Shown: positions 34,352 through 42,104 of the stretch, piece after piece | Layout: each line of letters begins with the position of its first letter | Numbering within the stretch: the stretch's first letter is position 1 | Source of the DNA: Pseudarthrobacter phenanthrenivorans Sphe3 | GTDB taxonomy: Bacteria > Actinomycetota > Actinomycetes > Actinomycetales > Micrococcaceae | Assembly: GCF_000189535.1 (NCBI RefSeq) | Contig: NC_015147.1 | Coordinates: 30,457 to 94,456, forward strand | DNA length: 64,000 nucleotides | Reading direction: 5' to 3' | Made by a program: the position numbers and the translations under genes | Notes under the pieces: generated by a model | What the model was told of the DNA's origin: nothing | Seen by the model: the letters and a program-made list of their open reading frames with translations, nothing else | Databases searched by the model: none

Positions 34352-34892
34352 TCGGCTCTCCCTCATCTTCGTGTCAGATCCGTGGTTGTACAAGTGAAAC
34401 ACATCACTTTACTGCTGTCCAGATAAAAGTTCTGTACAGCAGAGGCAGTGATAGGCCTTTGTTCTTGACCACCCTGATGTCGTTCTAATGGCTTCGATGC
34501 CCGCTCTGCCGTTGCAACAACGGGGACGGTGGGTGTTCGAGCGCCGACAATCAAAGGCGGTGATGTGTCTGTAGAGGAATGGTCAGGGTCCAGCAAACGG
34601 TTGTGGTTCGAAAGCCCGCAGGGCTCACCGTCCAGGCCCGATAGTCTCTCGTCCAGGTATCGGAATGGACCGCGGTCGTCCTAGAAGACCGGCTCGCCAA
34701 CGATCGGGGACGCTTCACACGCCTTGGTTGGCCCTTCCCCAGCGAACGGGTCGGAAAACTTGGACATGACGCGGACATGACGAGACCCTGGATCGGGAGA
34801 GCCGAGGATCCGGTGGTGTGTCGACCGGTCATTGAGATTGTCACTGACTTCCGCCGCCCGTTCGTCCCGAACCAGGCCCCTATGATGGAAGC
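34352..34892. promoter_or_regulatory. Control region of the ABC operon; no gene seen
   Basis: Upstream of the binding-protein gene are two inverted repeats: AAGTGA (34392-34397) with TCACTT (34404-34409), and CTGCTGT (34412-34418) with ACAGCAG (34436-34442). They suit a regulator-controlled promoter on the minus strand. The remainder up to 34892 has only short biased frames and seems to be a junction between the two catabolic modules. Confidence 0.45.
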
Positions 34893-35537
34893 ATGCGTCC
34901 GTGCTGGGAGCTTCATGTGGAGCCGGAGCCGCGAGCTCCCCTCGATGGCGTCGCCCGTGACCTCGGCCTCGTTTCGGACGTCTCTGCGGGACGACGGGGG
35001 GCGGTGATGCGTCTCTGGCAGCCGGACCGGACCGTCGTGCTGGTCGCGGAGGAAGCGTCTCGCACAGCGCCGCGGGAGGACGTGCCCGTTGTTGCGCGCC
35101 CCACGCCCGGTGGGCAGTGGCTTGCTGCCGGACCTGCGGCCATCCTGTGGTCGACGATCGCCACCAGGGAAACGCTCGGGATCAGCGGAACGGAGGACCC
35201 GCTCGAAGCCGCGTCTGAATGGGTGCTCGCCTCGTTGCGCCAGCTGGGAATGCAGGTGAGCCTGCAGGCAGGCGGAACGATTTGGACACCGATGGGCGTG
35301 GTCGGCGCTTGCGCGGTCGTCAAGCAGGACGGCGTCATCCTCGCGCAGGGCATCGTTGATTATGCAATGGATGCGGGTGATTGCGTGGGGACGGATCCGG
35401 TGCCGGCGGAGAACGTCCGTAGCCAATCGGGCTTGCCCTTGCCGCTCGTTATCGATCGTTTCGCGCGCATGGCGCGCACGCTCTTCCGGGCAAAGGTCAT
35501 CTCGCCGGCATCCGGGTCGGCCTTACCTCGGTCCTGA
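34893..35537 (+). CDS. Lipoate-protein ligase-like protein
   Basis: 214 residues. RLWQPDRTVVLVAEE, then VVARPTPGGQWLAAGPAAILWSTIA resembles the R(R/P)xxGGxxVxxGPGxL core of biotin/lipoate protein ligases, and GTIWTPMGVVGACAVVKQDGVILAQGIVDYAMD parallels the nucleotide-binding C-terminal half. The ATG at 34893 has only a weak ribosome-binding site. Convergent with the tctC gene. The biological target is unclear, and identification is by pattern only. Confidence 0.45.
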   Translation: MRPCWELHVEPEPRAPLDGVARDLGLVSDVSAGRRGAVMRLWQPDRTVVLVAEEASRTAPREDVPVVARPTPGGQWLAAGPAAILWSTIATRETLGISGTEDPLEAASEWVLASLRQLGMQVSLQAGGTIWTPMGVVGACAVVKQDGVILAQGIVDYAMDAGDCVGTDPVPAENVRSQSGLPLPLVIDRFARMARTLFRAKVISPASGSALPRS

Positions 35538-35548
35538 CGCAAAGACGG

Positions 35549-35580
35549 GGTGTGTCCCAGGAGGGTTTCTGGGACACACC
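35549..35580. terminator. Bidirectional terminator between convergent genes
   Basis: GGTGTGTCCCAG (35549-35560) and CTGGGACACACC (35569-35580) form a perfect 12-bp stem with an 8-base loop. It lies between the lipoate-ligase-like gene and the convergent tctC gene. Confidence 0.85.
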
Positions 35581-35597
35581 CTGTTGAACGTCGGTGA

Positions 35598-36623
35598 TCA
35601 GCCCGTGTAGGCCTTCGTGATGAGGTCGACGTACTCCTGTGGTGAGCCCATCACGTCGTTGACGAGCTTCTGCACGTCGTCGCCGCTCGTATAGTGGACC
35701 GGCCGCTTGGTGTCGGCGGCAGCCTTGATGAAGGCCTTATCGGTCATGACCTTCTCGAAGGCGTCGCGGATTGTCTGCAGCGTGCCCGGGTCCATTCCTG
35801 GGGGGGCCGCGAGGAGGCGGCCGCTGGAGATGAGCTTCGTGTGCAGCGTTGCGAGTTCCTTCTGGTCGCCCTTCACCACGTCGAGGAGGTTGTCGACGTC
35901 CTTGATCTCCTTCTCACCGGTGTTCTCGCCGATGACGAGGATCGGTTTAAGATCGCCGGCGTTGATACCTGGCTGCTGGCTGCCGAACGAGCGCGAATGC
36001 AGCTCGACGTTGCCCTGGATAACGTTGAGGCTGGCCTCGTTGCTGGACTTGAAACCGGTCACGACCTGGTTGTCCATGCCAAGGAGCTGGTTCAGAACTA
36101 CGGCGTCGATGTACTCGTTTGAGCCGGGGCCGGTGGCCGCGAAGCGTTTGCCAGCGATGTCGTCCACTGACGCGATGCTGGAGGACTTGCTGGTGGCGAG
36201 CACGTCGGGTTCGGAGCTGATTTGGCCGATGTAACTCATTGTCTTCGCGTCGTACCGGACGCCGTTGGTCTTCGCGATCGCAGCACCGAGGTGGCCGGGG
36301 CCGTTGAGCAGCACGAGGGTTTTCCCGTCCGGCTTGGCGTGCACGGACTCGTTCGTGGCGAGGATGCCGCCCGCGCCGGGCTTGTTCTCGACAATTACTG
36401 TAGCGCCGAGCTCGTCGGCAAGCTTCGGGGCCAACATGCGGGCGTAGGCGTCGTAGCCCCCGCCCGGGTCGAACGGGACGACCAGCGTGATCGTCTGGTT
36501 TTTCAGTTTGGCCGCTGCGTCCTCCGGGGAGGTTGACGCGCCGGTGGCACCTGCCGACGAGCAGCCTGTGAGTGCGCCGCCGGCGAGGGCGAGGGCGGCG
36601 AGGCCGAGTGCGAGCTTACGCAT
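35598..36623 (-). CDS. tctC: Tripartite tricarboxylate transporter substrate-binding lipoprotein
   Basis: 341 residues. Lipoprotein signal MRKLALGLAALALAGG with lipobox LTGC (C21), then the TctC/Bug fold: ITLVVPFDPGGGYDAYARMLAPKLADEL in segments, VIVENKPGAGGILA and FAATGPGSNEYIDAVV. It binds a carboxylate outside the membrane and delivers it to TctAB. In this module terephthalate- or phthalate-like dicarboxylates are plausible ligands (inference). Last gene of the tct operon. AAAGGAC precedes the ATG at 36623. Confidence 0.88.
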   Translation of the reverse strand: MRKLALGLAALALAGGALTGCSSAGATGASTSPEDAAAKLKNQTITLVVPFDPGGGYDAYARMLAPKLADELGATVIVENKPGAGGILATNESVHAKPDGKTLVLLNGPGHLGAAIAKTNGVRYDAKTMSYIGQISSEPDVLATSKSSSIASVDDIAGKRFAATGPGSNEYIDAVVLNQLLGMDNQVVTGFKSSNEASLNVIQGNVELHSRSFGSQQPGINAGDLKPILVIGENTGEKEIKDVDNLLDVVKGDQKELATLHTKLISSGRLLAAPPGMDPGTLQTIRDAFEKVMTDKAFIKAAADTKRPVHYTSGDDVQKLVNDVMGSPQEYVDLITKAYTG

Positions 36624-36708
36624 TGGGACGGGTCCTTTCGATTTTGGTGCGCCCGGACCATAGGCGGCCGGGCGGTGACGCGGGAAGGGAGAGCAGGGAA
36701 ACGGGCGC

Positions 36709-37260
36709 TCAGGCGAGGCCGAGCAGCCCGCCCGGCAGCGGCAGTTTGAGGGCGATCGCGAAGACCACGTAGATGACGCCGCCGAGCAGGGCCGCGTAGA
36801 TGGCGGCGAACCACCACGACTTGGCGGTTTGGAAGCGCAGGTAACCTACGGTGAAGGCGACCATGGCGAGGTAGATACCGAAGACCGACAGTGCGACAAA
36901 GAAGCCGCCGAGCCAGCCGAGCGAGGTGATCCAGTCCCGCGTCGAGAGGTTCTTGAAGAACTCGTACTCCTGCTCGGCCACCGACTTGGCGGCCTCGGGC
37001 ACGTTGGTCTTCGGGGCGGCCGGCTTGGGCGGGAAGAACAGCACCCGTACGAGTAAGGAGGCGCTGGCAATCACACCCACGCCGCTGACGCCGAGAGGGA
37101 AGTAGGCGGCGAGGTCCCTCCAGCCCGTGGCCATCAGGAACGCCACGACGAACACGACGAGCAGCACGGATGTGATGATCAGATCGGGCTTGTGCACGTG
37201 GCGCCCCCGCGAGCCGCCCTCGCCGTCGCCTTCGATGGAGTGGATCATTTCGGTGCTCAT
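36709..37260 (-). CDS. tctB: Tripartite tricarboxylate transporter small membrane subunit
   Basis: 183 residues with about four to five hydrophobic helices (first at about residues 27-43) and a charged cytosolic loop (PKPAAPKTNVPEAAKSVAEQE). Poorly conserved in sequence, but the size, topology and position between tctA and tctC define it. The start overlaps the tctA stop (ATGA). Confidence 0.82.
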   Translation of the reverse strand: MSTEMIHSIEGDGEGGSRGRHVHKPDLIITSVLLVVFVVAFLMATGWRDLAAYFPLGVSGVGVIASASLLVRVLFFPPKPAAPKTNVPEAAKSVAEQEYEFFKNLSTRDWITSLGWLGGFFVALSVFGIYLAMVAFTVGYLRFQTAKSWWFAAIYAALLGGVIYVVFAIALKLPLPGGLLGLA

Positions 37261-38768
37261 ACGAGACCTCCGGTGGCCAGGAGCTCGCGCTTATCGGCGC
37301 GCTTTTTGCGAGCGGTGCGGACCGCGGTGAACAGGATCATGCCGGCGATGATGACCTCGATGACGATCACGCCGGGCCGGCTGAGCCAGTTGAACTGGAA
37401 CAGCGCGTAGCTGACGGTGAAGTACCGCTCGAGGATCTCGCCGAGCACCAGACCAAGCAGCAGCGGGATGCGGGGCCACTTGAAGCGGCTGCACATCACG
37501 CCGATGGCGAGGAAGACGAGCATGATCCAGACGTCGTCGAGCGAGCTGGTGTTCGAGAATGCGCCGATGGTGAGCATCGTGATGAGAAACGGTACGAGCA
37601 GCCTTCCGGTCACCGAGGTGAGCTTGGCAAGGGGACGGATCAGCAGGTAGCCGAGGATGACAGCCGCGATCGTGCTCAGCACGATGATCCACACGAGCGA
37701 GAGCGTCACGTTGAGGTGCTCGCCCAGCATCTCGGGGCCAGGATTCAGGCCGAGGATCAGGAACGCGCCGAGTAGCACCGCCATGCTCGCGCCCGACGGC
37801 ACGCCGAAGGCGATCGTCGGTACGAGGTGGCCCCCGTCCTTCGCTGTCGTGGTCGCACCTGCGGCGATCACGCCCTCGATCGAACCGTTGCCGAACTCCT
37901 CGGGATGCTTCGAGGTTTGCTTGGCGTGGCCGTAGGCGATGAACTGGGACACCGATCCTCCGAGACCGGGCATCATTCCCAGGACGGCACCGATGGCACT
38001 GGTGCGCAGCATCAACGACCAGTGGCGAAAGGAATCCTTGACGCCGACGAGGATGCCGCCAAGGTGTGGCGGCACGGCCGTCTTGGTGTCACCGTCTTTG
38101 TCGAGCATGGACTGCAGCACTTCGGCACCGCCGAGGAGACCGACGACGACGGGGACAATGCCGATGCCCTCCCAGAGGTGCAGGCTTCCGAAGGTGTACC
38201 GCTCGATGCCGAGGTTCGGATCGAGCCCGACGAGCGAGAGGAGCACGCCGATCGTGGCCATGACCAGGCCCTTGTGGATGATACCGCCGGAGAGCGACGC
38301 GATGAACGTCAGGCCGAGCACGGCCGCGGCGAACAGTTCGGGCGCGCTGATGCTCAAGATGAGCGGCCGCATCACAGGGATCAGCGCCATGAGCAGGACC
38401 GCACCGAAGATCGACCCTATCGCCGAGCTTGACAGGGAGGCGCCAAGCGCGCGCCCGGCCTGCCCCTTCTTATTAAGCGGATAGCCGTCGAGCACCATGG
38501 CTGCTGCCGTTGGCTCACCGGGGATCCCGAACAGGATTGAGGTGAAGTCGCCGGCGATCGCGGACACGACATACATGCCCAGCAGAAGCGAGAAGGCCGG
38601 CACCGGATCCATGCCGAAGGTCACGGGGATGAGCAGGGCGAGCGTGACCGCACCGCCGATGCCCGGGAGGATGCCGACGAGAAAGCCGATCACAACGCCG
38701 ATAAGCAGCATGATTAGCGACATCGGGCTGAGGGCCTCGCCGAGCGCGCTCCAGATTGCGTCAAGCAT
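37257..38768 (-). CDS. tctA: Tripartite tricarboxylate transporter large membrane subunit
   Basis: 503 residues, 11-12 transmembrane segments. Conserved TctA motifs: FLVGILPGIGGAVTLALLIP, FTSILFGIPGEPTAAAMVLDGYPLNKKGQAGRALG in segments, and ATTTAKDGGHLVPTIAFGVPSG. Secondary, ion-driven transport channel of the TTT family. AAAGGAG precedes the ATG at 38768. The promoter region carries the paired GntR-type operators at 38879-38910 shared with the divergent dehydrogenase gene. Confidence 0.92.
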   Translation of the reverse strand: MLDAIWSALGEALSPMSLIMLLIGVVIGFLVGILPGIGGAVTLALLIPVTFGMDPVPAFSLLLGMYVVSAIAGDFTSILFGIPGEPTAAAMVLDGYPLNKKGQAGRALGASLSSSAIGSIFGAVLLMALIPVMRPLILSISAPELFAAAVLGLTFIASLSGGIIHKGLVMATIGVLLSLVGLDPNLGIERYTFGSLHLWEGIGIVPVVVGLLGGAEVLQSMLDKDGDTKTAVPPHLGGILVGVKDSFRHWSLMLRTSAIGAVLGMMPGLGGSVSQFIAYGHAKQTSKHPEEFGNGSIEGVIAAGATTTAKDGGHLVPTIAFGVPSGASMAVLLGAFLILGLNPGPEMLGEHLNVTLSLVWIIVLSTIAAVILGYLLIRPLAKLTSVTGRLLVPFLITMLTIGAFSNTSSLDDVWIMLVFLAIGVMCSRFKWPRIPLLLGLVLGEILERYFTVSYALFQFNWLSRPGVIVIEVIIAGMILFTAVRTARKKRADKRELLATGGLV

Positions 38769-38878
38769 TGGCGCTCCTTTCTGGCGTCCTTGCCAGGTCG
38801 ATCCCTGTAACGCCCGTACTCAAAGCAGGGCAAGGGGTTTTCGCGGTCCGGAAAACTTATCTTCAGGAGCTTATGGCC

Positions 38879-38910
38879 ATTGGTCTTGCCATGTCAATGG
38901 ACTAACCAAT
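38879..38910. promoter_or_regulatory. Tandem GntR-type operators between tctA and the dehydrogenase gene
   Basis: ATTGGTCTTGCCATG (38879-38893) and AATGGACTAACCAAT (38896-38910) each match the palindrome AATGGT-N3-ACCATT found perfectly at 45171, with a 17-bp centre-to-centre distance. Placed between divergent operons, they could control both directions. Confidence 0.65.
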
Positions 38911-39028
38911 ATGTTTGGGAGGCGATATCGCTCCGCGAGAAGCAGATGATGCCGCCCGGGACGAGGATGCCTGAATCCGGTTGCGGCAGCGGTGCATTCC
39001 AGGCAATGGTGCATGAAAGGTGAAAGTT

Positions 39029-39922
39029 ATGGATCCAAATCACGTGGGAGTCGTCGGACTCGGAGGGATGGGCAAGGCCCTCGCCGCGAGTCTCATCGCG
39101 GCCGACCATTCGGTCGCGGTATGGGACCGGCACACGGATCGCGTCGCGACAACGGCGATGATCGGGGCCGCTCCGTCGGTGAGTCCCCGCCAACTCGCAG
39201 AACAGAGCCATGTAATTTTCCTTGCCCTGCCGAATCCCACGGCAGTGCGTGAGGTGCTCTATGACGAGGAAGCCGGAGTGCTTGCCGGGCTTCGTGCGGG
39301 TGCCCTGATCGTGGATATGACGACGGGAGACCCGGAACTCGCACAGGACGTCGCGCAGCGTGTCGCGGCGCTTGGCAACGGTGCCCGCTACGTCGATGCG
39401 CCGGTGTCCGGCACGGCCCCGAACCTCACCGTCATGATCGGCGGCGAGGCGGGGGTACTCGGCGGCGCGGAGTCAATCGTGCAGGACGTCGCCGGGACGC
39501 TGCTCTACGCGGGCGCCCTGGGGGATGGTTTCGCCACGAAACTCGTGCACCAGCACGTGAAGTACGCGACCCACCTCGCTGTGGCGGAGGCCCTCGTCAT
39601 CGCCCAGCAGGCTGGTCTTGACGTCGCGAAGGTGATCGATGCGCTCGAGCGGTCAAGCGGTGTCGTCGGCGGGTTCAAGGGCGTCGTGGAGTACTACAGC
39701 GGAAATAAACGAGCGGTGGCAAAGCATGCGCCCGCAACGACGATCGCCAAGGACATGAAGCTGGCCACCGCTCTCGCCGACTCGCTCGGTGTTACAAGCG
39801 CAACGCTGTCGGCCGCCGCGGAATTCTTCGGCGCCGCCGCGGAAGGAGACTACGCGAAGCGTCCCTACCCCGAGAGCACGGAGCTTCTGACGCAGTTGCG
39901 TACGACCGTGCGGGAGAGCTGA
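39029..39922 (+). CDS. 3-Hydroxyisobutyrate dehydrogenase-family oxidoreductase
   Basis: 297 residues from the ATG at 39029 (AAAGGTG six bases upstream). NAD(P)-binding VGVVGLGGMGKALA (G10, G12, G15), then LIVDMTTGDPELA, YVDAPVSGTAPN and the catalytic-lysine region GDGFATKLVHQHVKYATHL, where the usual NN is replaced by HQ. Beta-hydroxyacid dehydrogenase family. In an operon with a decarboxylase and opposite a dioxygenase gene set, it could be the dihydrodiol dehydrogenase of the second aromatic pathway, an unusual family for that step (inference). Confidence 0.75.
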   Translation: MDPNHVGVVGLGGMGKALAASLIAADHSVAVWDRHTDRVATTAMIGAAPSVSPRQLAEQSHVIFLALPNPTAVREVLYDEEAGVLAGLRAGALIVDMTTGDPELAQDVAQRVAALGNGARYVDAPVSGTAPNLTVMIGGEAGVLGGAESIVQDVAGTLLYAGALGDGFATKLVHQHVKYATHLAVAEALVIAQQAGLDVAKVIDALERSSGVVGGFKGVVEYYSGNKRAVAKHAPATTIAKDMKLATALADSLGVTSATLSAAAEFFGAAAEGDYAKRPYPESTELLTQLRTTVRES

Positions 39923-40641
39923 TGGCATTCGACGCATCGGCACGAGAGCTACTCGCCGAGGCCTGCCGAATTATCGCCCATGCCGGGTTAGCGGAGGATG
40001 TCCTCGGCCACGTAAGCCTGCGCACCGACGCCGGCATCGCGATCCGCTGTCGCGGGCCACAGGAGAGCGGGCTGCTGTTCACCCAGCCGGGGGACATCCA
40101 CGAAGTCGTCCCCGAGCGCGCGCTTGAGGGGGGATTCCAGGCGCCGAATGAACTTCCGATCCATGCTGAGGTGCTGGCGGCGCGCCCTGACGCGCAGGCG
40201 GTTGTGCACGCGCACGCTCCTGCGGTCATCGCGGCCGACCTCGCCGGTGTCGCCCTGCTACCCGTTGTCGGCGCGTACAACATCCCGGCAATGCGCATGG
40301 CCGCTGAGGGGATCCCGACCTACCCGCGCAGCCTTCTGATCAACACGGCCGAGCTTGGACGGGAAGTCGCATCCGCCCTCGGCACGGCACCGGCGCTGGT
40401 TCTGCGCGGACACGGGATCGTGACGGTGGGCGCGACGGTCGAGCAGGCGGTCGTACGCGCGCTGAATGTGGAGATCCTGGCGCGGATGCTTGTGAACGCG
40501 AGCTCGATGGGAACAGTGAGCTACGAGGTCCCGGAGGCTGATATGGCGGTGATGCCCGACCTCGGCTCAACGTTCAACGACGGTTTCGTCTGGAACTACC
40601 ACCGAGCGCGGCTTGGACACGCCGGACTCGCTGTGCGCTGA
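39922..40641 (+). CDS. Class II aldolase-family decarboxylase, paralogue of phtC
   Basis: 239 residues. Zinc ligands in VVHAHAPAV (H96, H98) and LRGHGIVTVG (H164), acidic PNELPIHAE. It shares LGHVSLR, CRGPQESGL, VPVYPR-like PTYPRSLLI and the C-terminal ADMAVMPDLGSTFNDGFVW with the protein at 23307-24053. Likely removes a carboxyl group from the dihydroxylated intermediate of the second dioxygenase, giving protocatechuate. ATG overlaps the dehydrogenase stop (TGATG). Confidence 0.72.
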   Translation: MAFDASARELLAEACRIIAHAGLAEDVLGHVSLRTDAGIAIRCRGPQESGLLFTQPGDIHEVVPERALEGGFQAPNELPIHAEVLAARPDAQAVVHAHAPAVIAADLAGVALLPVVGAYNIPAMRMAAEGIPTYPRSLLINTAELGREVASALGTAPALVLRGHGIVTVGATVEQAVVRALNVEILARMLVNASSMGTVSYEVPEADMAVMPDLGSTFNDGFVWNYHRARLGHAGLAVR

Positions 40642-40658
40642 GCACTACGTGAACACGG

Positions 40659-40696
40659 TCGATGCCCGGCCGGCACTCCTGCCGGGCGGGCATCGA
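40659..40696 (+). terminator. Strong hairpin terminator
   Basis: TCGATGCCCGGCCGGCA (40659-40675) pairs with TGCCGGGCGGGCATCGA (40680-40696), 16 of 17 positions, with a short loop, followed by ATTCATTT. It lies 18 bp after the decarboxylase stop and next to the end of the broken IclR gene. Confidence 0.85.
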
Positions 40697-40699
40697 CAT

Positions 40700-41473
40700 T
40701 CATTTGGGAGCAGCGCGTACTGCGCGGCCGCAGCGTGAAGCCGGCGGGCGATCTGCTTCTGCCCCTGCTGAGCTATACGGGTCGATGGGCCGGCGGCACT
40801 GATCGCGGTGATCGTTGCGCCACGCGGATCCTCGACGGTCATCGCCAAGGACGTGACGTCATCCGGACGAGCGTTGAGCGCGTAGCCCAGCTGGCGGATC
40901 TGAGGAAGCTGCGCATTCGAGGGCGGCGACGTCGACGTCCTAGGCAGCGAGCCCGCGCAAGCGTCCCCGCGAGGTGGTCGGGTGGGAGTCTGCAAGCATC
41001 GCGCCCCCATGGCACTGGTATGCGCAGGGAACACCTGACCTGTGCGATCCGCTATTCGCAGTTGCTCACGGTCCCTCGACGCTGTACACGTAGCGGACGT
41101 TGTCGCCTTCGAGGAAGACGAGGTGGACGGACTCGTCCAGTCTTAGGGCCAGGTCCGCGAGGATGGGACGTGCCAGCGAGCGAACATCCATGTTCCGCAC
41201 GGCAGACAGGCCCAAGTCCAGAAGCGCCGAGCCCAGGACGTACGGTCCGGACCCCAGGCTCCTGGCGATGAAGCCGTAGGACTGCAGCATCGCGAGGAGC
41301 CCATAGGCGGTGGATGCCGAGACGCCGAGCTCGTGCGCGGCGTCGAATAAGCGGAGGCGCTGCCGCTCTTTGAACATCAGGAGGAGACGGAGGGTATTGC
41401 CGACCGAGGAGACCGGATAGCTGGGCTGTGTTTTCGTTTCGGCAGCAGGCAGACTCCAGTCTTCTCCCAGCAA
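40700..41473 (-). pseudogene. IclR-family regulator, broken by several frameshifts
   Basis: The 5' part is intact from an ATG at 41473: YPVSSVGNTLRLLLMFKERQRLRLFDAAHELGVSASTAYGLL in segments is an IclR wHTH, continuing to VRYVYSVEGP and a stop at about 41066. The 3' half of an IclR effector domain remains in other frames: ADRTGQVFPAHTSAMGA, then QIRQLGYALNARPDDVTSLAM, VEDPRGATITAISAAGP and IARRLHAAAAQYA down to about 40720. At least two indels separate them. Control of this cluster has probably passed to the GntR protein at 45240. Confidence 0.8.
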
Positions 41474-41564
41474 AAGGTTCCCGCCCTGCGGAAGGTACCG
41501 GGGAGAGCACCTTCAGCAGGGCGGGAACGAGGGAGGGAGCCGTCGTCTCGGACGGCGCCCATCA

Positions 41565-42104
41565 TCAGAGGAAGACGGAAAGGTTCTTCGCGAGTAGCAC
41601 TGTCTGGTCCAGCAGCAGGTAGCGGTTAGCGACCTTCCACCCGTCGTCCGTCTTGCGGAGGGTGTCCTTGCGACGGCCGACGAAGAAGTCGGTCTCGTCG
41701 GCCACGCGGTTACGGTAAACGAGGAATCGGCTCGAGAGCTTGACCTCGGGCCAGGTAACTTCCTCGATGCGGACGTTCGTCACCAGGTGCGAGACCCGGG
41801 AGACGGGTTCCTCGGCCCAGTGCACGCCGGTGGCGAGCTGCATCACGCGCAGCTCGACAGTAGATTTCGGCTCATCGAACCAGCAGACCTCGGACCCGGA
41901 CTTCGTCTCGCCGCGGGTGTCCGCCTCGGCATATTCGACGTTCATACGCAGCGGAACGCTGTACTGGTAGTCGTCTGCGAGCAGATCCAGCCACTCGTTA
42001 TAGCGGCGCTCGTCCAGGAGGTCCGCTTCGATGAACAGAAACTCGGAGACCTCCTGCAGCAGCGCCCAGCGGTCCTGTCCCTTCGAGTAGTCCGGCGTCG
42101 ACAT
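41565..42104 (-). CDS. Ring-hydroxylating dioxygenase small subunit (second system)
   Basis: 179 residues. NTF2-like beta subunit: LQEVSEFLFIEADLLDERRYNEWLDLLADDYQY in segments, VSHLVTNVRIEEV, and the C-terminal VANRYLLLDQTVLLAKNLSVFL, the same layout as 25833-26432. Its ATG overlaps the large-subunit stop (TGATG). Confidence 0.85.
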   Translation of the reverse strand: MSTPDYSKGQDRWALLQEVSEFLFIEADLLDERRYNEWLDLLADDYQYSVPLRMNVEYAEADTRGETKSGSEVCWFDEPKSTVELRVMQLATGVHWAEEPVSRVSHLVTNVRIEEVTWPEVKLSSRFLVYRNRVADETDFFVGRRKDTLRKTDDGWKVANRYLLLDQTVLLAKNLSVFL

